Shown: positions 1-9,257, counted from the first letter of the stretch. The stretch: DNA of 64,000 nucleotides from CAVYBY01 sp963766935 (GCA_963766935.1 CAVYBY010000006.1:310001-374000); one strand, 5' to 3'. Program-made: numbers and translations. The notes: a model not told the origin generated them from the sequence alone.

Positions 1-94
1 CGGTTCGCTTGAGGGTCAGGTATTGCGAGACGAGCTGGACGAGGTTGGTGCGCTCTTTGACGGCATCGACATCGTCCTGCTTGATCCTTGCCAC
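1..94 (-). CDS. dnaG: DNA primase DnaG, N-terminal fragment (cut by window edge)
   Basis: Only the first 31 codons lie in the window. From a GTG start the peptide reads VARIKQDDVDAVKERTNLV and continues QLVSQYLTLKR, which matches the conserved opening of bacterial primase just before its CHC2 zinc finger. A good Shine-Dalgarno (GGAAAGGA) lies 5-12 nt upstream. DnaG makes the RNA primers for replication. Its place directly downstream of the dGTPase gene, on the same strand, is the order seen in many Actinobacteria. The identification rests on a short stretch plus context. Confidence 0.8.
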   Translation of the reverse strand, partial: MARIKQDDVDAVKERTNLVQLVSQYLTLKRT

Positions 95-122
95 TCGCGT
101 CCTTTCCGCTTTTTGTCGGCCT

Positions 123-1130
123 TCAGCGGTCCAGGAGCCAGCCGCGGGGAAGGAAGAGCCGCTCGTAGGTCCTCAAAGCGTACCGGTCCGTCATGCCGGC
201 GATGTAGTCGGCGACGCGGGTCGGGAGATCCCCGGGGACCTCCGGATACTCGGGCGGGATCTCGTCGGGGTGATCCATGAAGTGCGCCACCAGATCCCGG
301 AGCAGCTTTACGGCCTTCTCGTGCTCGTCGTGGCTCCCGGCCCTCAGATAGACCCGCTCGAACATGAAGTCGCGCAGCTCGTCGAGCGCCCGGAAGACCT
401 CGGGCGACAGGCGGATCTCCTGCTGCTCGGTGCTCTGACCCACGAGGTCCGACACGAGGGTGTCGATCCGGGCGGAATGGGTGTCGCCGAGCACCCGCAT
501 GGGTTCCTTCGGCAGCTCGTTCTCCTCGAGGATCTTGGCGCGCATCGCGTCGTCCAGATCATGGTTCAGGTACGCGATCCGGTCCGCATACCGGACGATC
601 TGGGCCTCGAGCGAAGCCGGCGGCGGCATCGACCAGGGGTGGTTCACGATGCCGTCGCGGACCTCCGACGTCAGGTTGAGCCCCTGGCCGTCGTTCTCCA
701 GGAAATCCACGACGCGCAGCGACTGTTCGGAGTGGCGGAACGGGCGCCCGAGGAACGGCGTCAGGGCCTGCTCGCCCAGATGTCCGAACGGCGTGTGCCC
801 CAGGTCGTGTCCGAGCGCGATGGCTTCCGTGAGGTCCTCGTTCAGGCGAAGTGCCCGCGCGGCGGTCCGCGCGATCTGCGAGACGTCGAGCGTGTGCGTG
901 AGCCGAACTCGGTAGTGGTCGCCCTCCGGTGCGATGAACACCTGGGTCTTGTGCTTGAGGCGCCGGAATGCCTTGGAGTGAACGATCCGGTCGCGGTCGC
1001 GCTGGAAGCAGGTCCGGATCGGGTCGTCGGGCTCGGCGCGCTCGCGGCCCTTGCTGCTGCCGGCAAGCACTGCCTGAGGAGAAAGGGTGGCGCGCTCGAT
1101 CTCCTCGGTGCGTTCGCGAGGGACCACCAT
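123..1130 (-). CDS. dgt: dGTP triphosphohydrolase-like HD protein
   Basis: 335 aa HD-superfamily protein of the deoxyguanosinetriphosphate triphosphohydrolase-like type. The HD metal site is visible as His79 (RLTHTLDV) and His108-Asp109 (ALGHDLGHTPFGH), and the family N-terminus RDRDRIVHSKAFRRLKHKTQV is present. Family members hydrolyse dNTPs to deoxynucleosides and triphosphate and help control nucleotide pools. The gene lies 28 nt upstream of dnaG on the same strand, so it may be co-transcribed with primase. A TACGAT hexamer 6 nt upstream of the ATG suggests a leaderless mRNA. Confidence 0.93.
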   Translation of the reverse strand: MVVPRERTEEIERATLSPQAVLAGSSKGRERAEPDDPIRTCFQRDRDRIVHSKAFRRLKHKTQVFIAPEGDHYRVRLTHTLDVSQIARTAARALRLNEDLTEAIALGHDLGHTPFGHLGEQALTPFLGRPFRHSEQSLRVVDFLENDGQGLNLTSEVRDGIVNHPWSMPPPASLEAQIVRYADRIAYLNHDLDDAMRAKILEENELPKEPMRVLGDTHSARIDTLVSDLVGQSTEQQEIRLSPEVFRALDELRDFMFERVYLRAGSHDEHEKAVKLLRDLVAHFMDHPDEIPPEYPEVPGDLPTRVADYIAGMTDRYALRTYERLFLPRGWLLDR

Positions 1131-1136
1131 GGCGCC

Positions 1137-1142
1137 ATCGTA
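1137..1142 (-). promoter_or_regulatory. putative -10 element of dgt (leaderless)
   Basis: TACGAT lies 6 nt upstream of the dgt ATG, the spacing expected if transcription starts at the start codon. Same arrangement as at phoH and recO. Inferred from position and consensus only. Confidence 0.5.
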
Positions 1143-1173
1143 GCCGGGACGGGCGACGCAGCGCGACTCGAAC

Positions 1174-1782
1174 TTAGTTTTGGGTCGCGCGGTAGTACAG
1201 ATAGGCGAACGTCTCGCGCAGGTAGCCCTCGAACCGAGTGTGCTCCGTCTTGGCGGCGGAGGTCCAGGTTGCCGAGGCGTACCCCCGGATGCCGAGGTCG
1301 CCGGCCATCCGATCGATCCGCGCGTTGTGCCAGGGATCGGAGACGAGGAACGCGGAGCTCATCCCCTCCGACCGCATCTGGTCGGCCGCGGCACGGAGGC
1401 TTTCCAACGACGTGTGCCCGACCGGGACGGCCTCCACGGCCTCCGCCGGGACGCCTCGGTCGAGCAGGAAGCTGCGCCCCGCCTCCGCCTCGGTGGACCG
1501 GTCCCCGGGCTGGTTCGCCCCGAGCACCAGGATGTGCCCGGCCCGGTGCTGCTGCCAGAGCAGCAGGGCGTGCTCCAAGCGGCCGCGGAACACGGGCGAC
1601 GGCGTGCCGTTGTACTGCGCGGCCCCGAGAACGACGATCGCGTCGACCCGCTGGATGTCGGCCGCGCCGTCGTGGTGGGCAGCTCGCCACACCACCACGA
1701 AGCTCGACGAGACGACGAGGAGGGCAGCAACGAGCACCAGCCCGATCGCGGAGCGAACGGGATGCCGGCGGACGCGGCCCAC
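1174..1782 (-). CDS. DUF218 / YdcF-like membrane-anchored protein
   Basis: 202 aa with one N-terminal membrane segment (about residues 12-32) followed by a DUF218 domain. Visible landmarks are VDAIVVLGAAQYNG, the RLEHALLLW helix, the STEAEAGRSFLLDRGVP segment and SDPWHNAR near the end. SanA, ElyC and YdcF belong to this family, with roles linked to envelope or lipid-carrier metabolism, but the biochemical activity is poorly defined. The start codon is GTG. It is 6 nt downstream of ppdK and 43 nt upstream of dgt, so it is probably in the same transcription unit. Confidence 0.85.
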   Translation of the reverse strand: MGRVRRHPVRSAIGLVLVAALLVVSSSFVVVWRAAHHDGAADIQRVDAIVVLGAAQYNGTPSPVFRGRLEHALLLWQQHRAGHILVLGANQPGDRSTEAEAGRSFLLDRGVPAEAVEAVPVGHTSLESLRAAADQMRSEGMSSAFLVSDPWHNARIDRMAGDLGIRGYASATWTSAAKTEHTRFEGYLRETFAYLYYRATQN

Positions 1783-1788
1783 GCGGAG

Positions 1789-4488
1789 CTACCTTGACGC
1801 TGACTCGGATGTGCCGACCGCCGCCTGGCCGGCGGCGAGACGCGCGGTCTCGATGCGAAACGGCGAGCAGCTGACGTAGTCAAGGCCAAGCTCGTCGCAG
1901 AACACGACGCTCGCGGGGTCGCCGCCGTGCTCGCCGCAGATCCCGATGTGCAGGGCGGGGTTGGCCGCGCGACCGTCCTCGCTGGCGATCCGCATCAGGC
2001 GGCCGACCCCCGGACGATCGATCGTGACGAACGGGTTGGCCGGAAGCAGCTTGCGCTCCTCGTACATGCCGACGAACTTGCCGATGTCGTCGCGGCTGAA
2101 GCCGAAGGCGGTCTGCGTCAGGTCGTTCGTCCCGAAGGAGAAGAAGTCCGCCGCCCCGGCGATCTCCGCGCCGGTCACCGCGGCGCGCGGCAGCTCGATC
2201 ATCGTCCCCCACTCGAGATGGTCGAGCTCCACGACCGCCTCCTCGAGGACGGCGTCCGCGATGGGCTCGAGCTCGGCCCGCATCTGGCGGAGCTCCGGCG
2301 CGGTCGCGACGAGCGGGATCATGATCTCGACCTGCGGGTCGCCGCCGGCAAGCTTCACTTCGCACGCGGCCTCGACGATCGCGCGCACCTGCATGGCGTA
2401 CAGGCCGGGCTTGAGGATCCCGAGGCGCACCCCTCGGAGCCCGAGCATCGGGTTGGTCTCGCGCAGCTCGCCGACCTTGCGAAGCGTCACGCGGTTCTGG
2501 TCCAGCTCGGGGCCGGTTTCGCCGCGGGCCTCCGCAAGCGCCACCTCGACCGAGAGGTCGGTGAAGTCGGGCAGGAACTCGTGCAACGGTGGGTCCAGCA
2601 GACGGACGGTGACGGGCAGGCCGCTCATGGCGGTGAAGATCCCGATGAAGTCCCGCCGCTGGAGCGGCAGCAACACGTCGTAGGCGGCCGCCTCCTCCTC
2701 CGGGGTCTCCGCGAAGATCATCTGGCGGACGGCTTCTACCCGCTCCTCGCCCAGGAACATGTGCTCGGTGCGGCACAGGCCGATCCCCTCGGCGCCGCGC
2801 TCCCGGGCGTTGGAGGACTGGTCGGGCGTGTCGGCGTTGGCCCGGACGCGGAGCCGGCGGACCTCGTCGGCGCGCGCCATGATCGTCGCGAACGCCTTCC
2901 AGATCGGCTCCTCTCGGGCCTTCTCGTCGCCCTGCCGGGCCAGCTCGAGCACCGACTCCTCCAGCGGCAGCTCCCCCACGTAGACGTTCCCGGTAAACCC
3001 GTCGATCGTGATGACGTCGCCCTCGGCCACCTTGGTTCCGTTCGCCTTGAACGAACGCGACCCCAGGTCGACCTTGATCGCGTCGGCGCCGCAGACGGCC
3101 GGGATGCCCTCGCCGCGCGCGACGACGGCCGCGTGAGAGTTGGTCCCGCCGGCCGAGGTCAGGATCCCCTGGGAGGCGATCATCCCGTGGTAGTCGTCGG
3201 GGGTCGTCTCGCGCCGGACGAGGACGACCTTTGCTCCCTGCTTCGCCCGCGCCTGGGCGTCGTCTGCGCTGAAGACGACCTCTCCGGTCGCCGCGCCGGG
3301 TGAGGCGTTGAGCCCGGTTGCGATCGGCGTGGCGCCGTCGGCCCGCACCCGTCGCTTGAACAGCTCCTCCAGCCGGTCGGCGTCGACGCGAAGAAGCGCC
3401 GTGTCCGCGTCGATGAGCCCCTCCTCGAGCATCTCCGCCGCCATGACCCACTCCGCGAGCGCGGTGCGCTTGCCGATGCGAGTCTGGAGCAGCCACAGCC
3501 GCCCCTTCTCGATCGTGAACTCGATGTCGCACATGTCGTGGAAATGGCCCTCGAGGGTCCCCATCGCCTTGACGAGCCCGTCGTAGGAGGCCGGGTCGAG
3601 CGTCGCCAGATCCGCCAGCGGAAGCGTGTTGCGGATGCCCGCGACGACGTCCTCGCCCTGGGCGTTGGCCAGGTAGTCGCCGTAGGCCTTCTTCTCGCCG
3701 GTCGAGGGGTCCCGCGTGAAGGCGACGCCGGTGCCCGAGTCGTCCCCGCGGTTGCCGAAGACCATCGCCACGATGTTGACGGCGGTGCCCAGGTCGTCGC
3801 TGATCTTGTTCTGCCGGCGGTAGTCGATCGCTCGCTTGCCGTTCCAGGACTTGAACACTGCGTCGATCGAGAGACGCAGCTGGTCTTTCGGGTCCTGCGG
3901 GAACTCCTCGCCGGTGTGCTCGTGGTAGATGGCCTTGAACCGCTCGATCAGCTTCTTCAGGTCCTTGGCATCGAGGTCGGTGTCCTGGGTCTTCGAGCCC
4001 TTCTTCTCCTTGGCCTCATCCAGCGCGTGCTCGAAGGCGTCGGCCGGCACGTCCATCACGATCTTGCCGAACATCTGGATGAACCGCCGGTAGGCGTCGC
4101 GGGCGAAGCGGACGTCGTCGCCGGACTGCTTCGCCAGGCCCTTCACCGACTCGTCGTTGAGTCCCAGGTTGAGGACCGTGTCCATCATGCCCGGCATCGA
4201 GAACTTGGCGCCGCTTCGCACGCTGACGAGCAGCGGGTCCTCGGGGTCGCCGAGGTTCTTGCCCATCGCCTCCTGAAGACCGACCAGGTGCTCGCCGGCC
4301 TCCTGGAGCATCTCGGGCGGCGCGCCGCCCCGGGAGAGGAACTCCAGACATGCCTCGGTCGTGATCGTGAACCCGGGCGGAACCGGTAGGCCCATGTTCG
4401 TCATCTCGGCGAGGTTGGCCCCCTTCCCCCCCAGGAGGTCCTTCATGCCCGTGTTGCCTTCGCTGAAGTCGTAGACGTACTTGGTCAC
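1789..4488 (-). CDS. ppdK: pyruvate, phosphate dikinase
   Basis: 899 aa, the normal length for PPDK, which interconverts pyruvate + ATP + Pi and PEP + AMP + PPi. The N-terminal nucleotide-binding domain begins KYVYDFSEG with the LLGGKGANLAEM motif. The mobile phosphohistidine domain carries GGTNSHAAVVARG (catalytic His), and the C-terminal PEP/pyruvate TIM barrel ends with the GICGEHGGDP motif. GTG start with GGAGG 8 nt upstream. It allows gluconeogenic or PPi-linked glycolytic flux. The neighbours dgt/dnaG and glyS are in an order common in Actinobacteria. Confidence 0.97.
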   Translation of the reverse strand: MTKYVYDFSEGNTGMKDLLGGKGANLAEMTNMGLPVPPGFTITTEACLEFLSRGGAPPEMLQEAGEHLVGLQEAMGKNLGDPEDPLLVSVRSGAKFSMPGMMDTVLNLGLNDESVKGLAKQSGDDVRFARDAYRRFIQMFGKIVMDVPADAFEHALDEAKEKKGSKTQDTDLDAKDLKKLIERFKAIYHEHTGEEFPQDPKDQLRLSIDAVFKSWNGKRAIDYRRQNKISDDLGTAVNIVAMVFGNRGDDSGTGVAFTRDPSTGEKKAYGDYLANAQGEDVVAGIRNTLPLADLATLDPASYDGLVKAMGTLEGHFHDMCDIEFTIEKGRLWLLQTRIGKRTALAEWVMAAEMLEEGLIDADTALLRVDADRLEELFKRRVRADGATPIATGLNASPGAATGEVVFSADDAQARAKQGAKVVLVRRETTPDDYHGMIASQGILTSAGGTNSHAAVVARGEGIPAVCGADAIKVDLGSRSFKANGTKVAEGDVITIDGFTGNVYVGELPLEESVLELARQGDEKAREEPIWKAFATIMARADEVRRLRVRANADTPDQSSNARERGAEGIGLCRTEHMFLGEERVEAVRQMIFAETPEEEAAAYDVLLPLQRRDFIGIFTAMSGLPVTVRLLDPPLHEFLPDFTDLSVEVALAEARGETGPELDQNRVTLRKVGELRETNPMLGLRGVRLGILKPGLYAMQVRAIVEAACEVKLAGGDPQVEIMIPLVATAPELRQMRAELEPIADAVLEEAVVELDHLEWGTMIELPRAAVTGAEIAGAADFFSFGTNDLTQTAFGFSRDDIGKFVGMYEERKLLPANPFVTIDRPGVGRLMRIASEDGRAANPALHIGICGEHGGDPASVVFCDELGLDYVSCSPFRIETARLAAGQAAVGTSESASR

Positions 4489-4608
4489 GGCATATGCCTC
4501 CGCCCGCGCGTTCGGTTCCGGAAGCGTCAGTCTACGGCGAGGGTTGAGACCTTTCCGGGATCCCGGGAGTGGCGCATCTCAATCGGGCCCTCGCGGGTCT
4601 GATCGGCG

Positions 4609-4614
4609 TAGCCT
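4609..4614 (+). promoter_or_regulatory. putative -10 element of the vapB-like gene (leaderless)
   Basis: TAGCCT lies 6 nt upstream of the ATG at 4621. There is no Shine-Dalgarno in the space between. Positional inference. Confidence 0.45.
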
Positions 4615-4620
4615 TGCCCC

Positions 4621-4836
4621 ATGACGAGAGAAGTCTGGATACACGTGGCGGTCGATCAGGCGCTTGTTACGAACGTCATGCGTCTCCATGGCCTGAGGAC
4701 GACGCAAGAAGCCATCGATTTCGCGCTCCGGCGCGCCATCGGCGGAGACTCCAAGCGTCGCATGCTCGAGATGCGTGGTACGGGCTGGATCGGCGATCTG
4801 GACGAGATGAGACGCGGGAGATTCGGCCCCTCCTAG
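4621..4836 (+). CDS. VapB-type (DUF2191) antitoxin-like protein, no adjacent toxin
   Basis: 71 aa. The sequence has an N-terminal strand-like start, then a helix with MRLHGLRTTQEAIDFALR, then a C-terminal tail with LEMRGTGWIGDLDEMRRGR. This matches the VapB antitoxin family (ribbon-helix-helix-type DNA-binding N-terminus and a toxin-wrapping tail). VapB normally neutralises a PIN-domain VapC RNase encoded just downstream. Here the next gene is on the opposite strand and only 18 nt away, so no partner toxin is present. It could be an orphan antitoxin, a remnant, or a regulator acting in trans. Confidence 0.7.
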   Translation: MTREVWIHVAVDQALVTNVMRLHGLRTTQEAIDFALRRAIGGDSKRRMLEMRGTGWIGDLDEMRRGRFGPS

Positions 4837-4853
4837 TTCGTCGAACGGGTCGC

Positions 4854-6176
4854 TCAGACTCCGAGGGCGTGGGCTAGCTTCGAGAGGGAGACGGGGTCGG
4901 TTGCGAAGACGGCGTCGACCTGGGTGCCGGAGGCCTGGAGCACCTCGGTGAGCTGACTCTCGCCGGTCCAGTCCACAAGCGCCGACCGGAACTCCTGCGC
5001 GTCGGCGCCCGTGTCCCAGACCGTTCGCAGATCGACCGCAACGTTGCTCCCGTCGCTCCATGCCCGATAGATACCGCCGTCCCAACCGGCAGCCGCGTCG
5101 CTCGCCTCGCCATCGCCCAGACGAAGACCGAGCATCGTCTGGAGCCACTGCTCGCCGACCTCCATCACGTCGAGGTCCCCCCATCGGCGCCCGAGCGCCG
5201 GACCCTCGTCTGGGATGTCGACAGGCGTGGGCACGTCGCCGGGCCAGCGGTCCGGATGCATGATCTGTTCGGTCGAGACCGGATACGACTCGAAGGCCTG
5301 GTCGACGAGCTGCTCGCCGCCTCGCGCCTCGAGCGCGGCCACGAACGCCTGACCAGCGTCGTAGGGCCAGAACTGAAGTTCCTGGATGAACCGCGGGACA
5401 TCGCTCGGCGGTCCGCCTCCGAAGTCGCCGGAGTCCGACCCGGTCGGCGGGAATCGCGCGACCACCTGCCCTGCCGCGAGCTGCGCGTCGCCCTCGACGA
5501 GGCCGAGCGAGGCCTGGATGGCTTCGTCGCGGCAGCTCAGCTGGAGCCGGTCGATCTTCTTGAGCCCGAAGTGCTGGTCGTCCAGCGCGTGGGTCAGCTC
5601 GTGCGCCAGCACGAACGTCTCGTTCACGCCGAGGTTCTCGTCGCCGATGTAGACGAGCTCGCCGTTCTCGGGGTTGTAGAAGCCGACGACCTGGCCCTGC
5701 TGGAACGATCGGAGCGCGGAACGAATATCCGAACCGGGCGGGATCACGCCGATCGTGCGCCACGCCGCGCTCCGCCGCCGGTAGTACCCGGCCGGATAGC
5801 TGTCGTCGAACGCGGCGTCGAGCTTGCGGTCCATCTCGGCGGTGGTGATCGGTTCCACACCGACGTCGCGCAGGTACCGAAGCTGGCGGACCTGCTCGAC
5901 CTCGCTCTCGACCTGGGTGATCGCGGGCGGAGCCACCGCTTGGGCGGGGGTTCCGCCCGAGTAGGGCTCCGCCTTCGGGCAGAGCGCTTTCATCGCCTCG
6001 GCGGCCGTCCGGCCCGACGAGGGCAGCGGGGACGGCACCGGTCCGGCCGGCGTCGGCGATGACGGACTCGGGCCGGGCGTGGACGGCGGGGCGCTCTTCT
6101 GCCCGCCGATCTGCAGCGAGCAGCTCGCGACGAACGCGGAGGCGACCGCAAGGACTGCCGCCCGGCGCCCCTTCAT
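4854..6176 (-). CDS. lipoprotein with HELTH zinc-metalloprotease motif
   Basis: 440 aa from the ATG at 6176, chosen because it gives a clean lipoprotein signal (MKGRRAAVLAVASAFVASC, lipobox ending at Cys19) and overlaps the upstream gene by ATGA. A Ser/Pro/Thr-rich linker follows the Cys. The core carries VLAHELTHALDDQHFGL, an HExxH zinc-protease signature, preceded by a GFYNPENGELVYIG segment. Family members are uncharacterised surface proteins in Actinobacteria. Peptidase activity is likely but the substrate is unknown. It is probably co-expressed with the small membrane protein in front of it. Confidence 0.8.
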   Translation of the reverse strand: MKGRRAAVLAVASAFVASCSLQIGGQKSAPPSTPGPSPSSPTPAGPVPSPLPSSGRTAAEAMKALCPKAEPYSGGTPAQAVAPPAITQVESEVEQVRQLRYLRDVGVEPITTAEMDRKLDAAFDDSYPAGYYRRRSAAWRTIGVIPPGSDIRSALRSFQQGQVVGFYNPENGELVYIGDENLGVNETFVLAHELTHALDDQHFGLKKIDRLQLSCRDEAIQASLGLVEGDAQLAAGQVVARFPPTGSDSGDFGGGPPSDVPRFIQELQFWPYDAGQAFVAALEARGGEQLVDQAFESYPVSTEQIMHPDRWPGDVPTPVDIPDEGPALGRRWGDLDVMEVGEQWLQTMLGLRLGDGEASDAAAGWDGGIYRAWSDGSNVAVDLRTVWDTGADAQEFRSALVDWTGESQLTEVLQASGTQVDAVFATDPVSLSKLAHALGV

Positions 6177-6409
6177 CTGCGCCTGCTCATCACCAACGAG
6201 GCCGTCGCGCTCACGACGGCGAGTCCGGAGAAGACGGCCGAGACGTACAGGAGCTGCGTGGACGAGAGGAAGCCGCGGACCGACGCGAGCAGCGCGACGG
6301 CCCCGGCCAGCATCAACACGAACGAGAGCGCGAACAGCGTGAGCCAGCTCCGGTCGCGCCACCCGGTTCGGGTCGCCGCCTCGGGCGGGGATGCTTCGGG
6401 ATCGGCCAC
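6173..6409 (-). CDS. small two-helix membrane protein
   Basis: 78 aa with two predicted membrane segments (about residues 24-44 and 51-72) and a basic C-terminus (MSRRR). It begins 7 nt after glyS ends and overlaps the start of the metalloprotease lipoprotein gene by 4 nt (ATGA), which implies translational coupling. I do not recognise a family. The tight coupling suggests it helps membrane placement or function of the downstream lipoprotein, but that is only inference from gene order. Confidence 0.65.
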   Translation of the reverse strand: MADPEASPPEAATRTGWRDRSWLTLFALSFVLMLAGAVALLASVRGFLSSTQLLYVSAVFSGLAVVSATASLVMSRRR

Positions 6410-6416
6410 GAGCCGT

Positions 6417-7745
6417 TCACCGCCCTCCGTCGAGCCGCTCCGCGAGATGCCCGGCGAGGTGCTCGATCGGAATGCGCTCCTGCGCCATCGAGTCGCGCTC
6501 CCTGATCGTCACCTGTTTGTCCTCCAGCGAATCGAAGTCGACCGTGACGCAGAACGGGGTCCCGACCTCGTCCTGGCGACGGTAGCGACGTCCGATGGCC
6601 CCCGCGTCGTCGTACTGGGTCATCCACCGGGGCTTCACGAGGTCGTGCACCCGTCGCGCCTCGGGCACGAGCGCGTCGTTTCGAGAAAGCGGCAGCACGG
6701 CCACCTTGATCGGCGCCAGGTCGCGGTGCAGCTTGAGGACGGTGCGCCGGTCGGTGCCACCTTTCGCGGTCGGCGCTTCCTCGACGCGGTACGCATCGAG
6801 CAGCACGGTGAGCGCCACCCGGTCCACTCCGGCCGCCGGCTCGACGACGAACGGCAGGTATCGCTCCTCCCGCTCCTGGTCGAAGTAGCTCATGTCCTCG
6901 CCACTCGCCTCTTGGTGCCCCCTCAGGTCGAAGTCGGTTCGGTTGGCGATCCCCTCGACCTCGGACCATCCGAACGGGAACTCGTACTCGACATCGGACG
7001 CGGCCTTCGCGTAGTGCGCCAGCTCGTCGGGGTCGTGCGGGCGGATGCGGAGCTTCTCTTCCCGGATCCCCAGATCGAGATACCAGCGAAATCGCTCGTT
7101 CACCCAGTACTCGAACCACTCGTCGTCCTTGCCGGGCTCGACGAAGAACTCCATCTCCATCTGCTCGAACTCGCGCGTGCGAAAGATGAAGTTCCCCGGC
7201 GTGATCTCGTTTCGGAACGACTTTCCGATCTGCGCGATGCCGAACGGAATCTTCTTGCGCGAGACCGATTGGACCGTCGGGAAGTCGACGAACATCCCCT
7301 GCGCCGTCTCGGGGCGCAGATAGGCGGCGCTCCCCTCGTCCTGGACCGGCCCCATGTGCGTCTTGAACATGAGGTTGAAATGCCGGGGCTCGGTGAAGTC
7401 CTTGCCGCCGCAGTTGGGGCACACCTTGGGATCGGGCAGGTGGTCGGCGCGGAACCGCTGATGGCAGTTGAGGCACTCGACGAGCACGTCGGCGAACCCG
7501 GCTCCGAGATGGCCGCTGGCCTCCCAGACCTTCGGGGACATCAGGATCGCGGCTTCGAGCCCGACGACGTCGTCGCGAAGTTGCACCATCGAACGCCACC
7601 ACGAATTGCGGATGTTGCGGCGAAGCTCCACCCCCAGCGGCCCGTAGTCCCACGAGGAACGAAGGCCCCCGTAGATCTCGGATGACTGAAAGGCGATCCC
7701 CCGGCGCTTGGCGAGGGACGTGATCTCGTCCATGAGGTCGGGCAT
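6417..7745 (-). CDS. glyS: glycyl-tRNA synthetase (class II, alpha2 type)
   Basis: 442 aa, the single-chain bacterial/eukaryotic type of GlyRS that charges tRNA-Gly. It shows the zinc-ribbon pair CLNCHQRF and CPNCGGKDF, class II motif 2 (SFRNEITPGNFIFRTREFEQ) and motif 3 (near AAGVDRVALTVLL), followed by an anticodon-binding domain that starts around APIKVAVLPLS. A GGAAGGAG Shine-Dalgarno precedes the ATG. The two membrane/lipoprotein genes downstream follow with little spacing. I see no T-box leader in the 79 nt before the start. Confidence 0.97.
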   Translation of the reverse strand: MPDLMDEITSLAKRRGIAFQSSEIYGGLRSSWDYGPLGVELRRNIRNSWWRSMVQLRDDVVGLEAAILMSPKVWEASGHLGAGFADVLVECLNCHQRFRADHLPDPKVCPNCGGKDFTEPRHFNLMFKTHMGPVQDEGSAAYLRPETAQGMFVDFPTVQSVSRKKIPFGIAQIGKSFRNEITPGNFIFRTREFEQMEMEFFVEPGKDDEWFEYWVNERFRWYLDLGIREEKLRIRPHDPDELAHYAKAASDVEYEFPFGWSEVEGIANRTDFDLRGHQEASGEDMSYFDQEREERYLPFVVEPAAGVDRVALTVLLDAYRVEEAPTAKGGTDRRTVLKLHRDLAPIKVAVLPLSRNDALVPEARRVHDLVKPRWMTQYDDAGAIGRRYRRQDEVGTPFCVTVDFDSLEDKQVTIRERDSMAQERIPIEHLAGHLAERLDGGR

Positions 7746-7809
7746 TGGCTCCTTCCCGGTCGCTGGCTGCGGCCGCTGGCGTGCCGCCCATGCTAGCCGG
7801 TCCCCCGGC

Positions 7810-7815
7810 TAGGCT
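7810..7815 (+). promoter_or_regulatory. putative -10 element of the LCP gene
   Basis: TAGGCT lies 9 nt upstream of the ATG at 7825; a GGCAGGG purine run sits in the interval. Positional inference. Confidence 0.4.
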
Positions 7816-7824
7816 GGCAGGGAC

Positions 7825-9256
7825 ATGAACGGCCCGCCACCGGCACCGCCCGCCCCGCCGCTCGGCCGCGTCACGCGCCGGCTCGTCGCAGCGGCGAGCA
7901 CGATCGGGCTGGTCATCGCGATCGTCTCCGGTCTCGGCTTCGCGCGCTACGAGATCGACTCGAAGGCGGGCACCGATCCCTGCTTCTACGGAGGGCCGAA
8001 CTGCGGTCCGAGCAGCAGTCCGGACGCGGCCGTCGGTCCCTGCGCCAACGACGTCTGCAACTACCTGATCCTCGGAAGCGACTCCCGAGCGGGACTCGAC
8101 CCCGACCAGACCGGGCACTTCGGGACGAACGGCCAGGCCGGCGCGGGCCGGAACGCGGACGTCATCATGCTGGTGCACACCGACCCCAAGCTCCAGAAGG
8201 CGATCGTGCTCTCGTTTCCCCGAGATCTCTGGGTGAAGATCCCGGGAAACGACGACGGGAAGATCAGCACGTCGTTCGGTGACGGCGGTGGGCTGACGAA
8301 CGGCGGCGGCCCGCGGATGCTCGCCAGGGTCATCCACCAGCTGAGCGGGCTCAAGGTGAACCACTACCTCTACGTGGACCTGGCCGGCTTCGAGAACGTC
8401 GTCAAGACGCTCGGTGGCGTCGACATGTGCATCCCGGCAGAGAACGCGGACCCCGCGACCGGACGGATCACCGACCCGAACACGCTGCTCGACGTCGCGC
8501 CCGGCTGTCAGCGGCTCGATCCGCTCCAGGCGCTCGCCTACGTCCGGGCGCGGCACCTGCGCTGCGACGCCGCCGCCCCCGACTATTACCGGATCGGTCG
8601 GCAGCAGCAGTTCCTGCGCGCCGTGCTGAACCGGCTCCTGCAGCCGGCCGAGCTCATCCACGCCCAGTCGCTGGTCGGGCCGATCCTGTCGAGCCTGCAT
8701 CGCGACGATGGGCTGAAGATCGCGGACCTCGCCTATCTGGTCGGTCAGCTCCGGGGGATCGGAACGGGCGCGGTCGAGTTCCGGTCGGTGCCGACCTCAC
8801 GGCTGCGAACTCCCGGGCGTCGACGCCCTGAAGATGGATCCGTCGGCGAACACGATCTTCCGCGCCGTCCGGGAGGGGCGGCCGCTCGGAAACCTGGGTC
8901 TGACGCCCGTTCAGACCCCGCCCTCCCCCGCCAACGTGACGGTGCCCGTCGTCGACCACGCCTCGGCCGGCAAGGCCGAGGACGTCGAGGGGGTCCTTAC
9001 GCAAAGCGGGTTCGACGTGACACCGGGAATCGTGACCTACGAGAGCGCGGGTGCGCCCGTCACCGGCAATGTGATCGCCTACGCGACCGGGCACGACCTG
9101 GAGGCGAAGGTGGTTCAGCAGTACCTGCCCGGGCTCGAGCTGCGAGAGGTCGCGGGGCTCAGCAGCGGCGTCGCGGTCTTCGTCACGCCGTCTTACACGC
9201 CGGCCCAGGTGGGAAGCGGCACCCCGCCGGCCGACTGCCTCGGCCCGACGGGCTGA
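7825..9256 (+). CDS. LytR-CpsA-Psr (LCP) cell-wall ligase, with a frame change near 8795
   Basis: About 476 aa when the two frames are joined. An N-terminal membrane anchor (about residues 16-36) is followed by an LCP domain: NYLILGSDSRAG, NADVIMLVHTDP, VLSFPRDLWVKIPG, GGVDMCIP and the YVRARH arginine motif are all present. After the frame change near 8795 the rest encodes a LytR C-terminal domain ending at 9256. LCP enzymes transfer wall glycopolymers from undecaprenyl phosphate to peptidoglycan. The convergent neighbour uppS makes the undecaprenyl carrier. The break leaves conserved sequence on both sides, so I read it as a likely 1-nt sequence error. Confidence 0.85.
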
Positions 9257-9257
9257 G

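Noticed and set aside
9..1874. Long plus-strand open frame of about 620 codons opposite dgt and the DUF218 gene
   Set aside because: It is antisense to two clear genes, has Arg/Pro/Gly-rich low-information sequence and no family motif; such frames are common opposite high-GC genes.
7746..7824. T-box riboswitch ahead of glyS
   Set aside because: The 79-nt gap to the divergent gene is too short and lacks the T-box sequence and an antiterminator structure.
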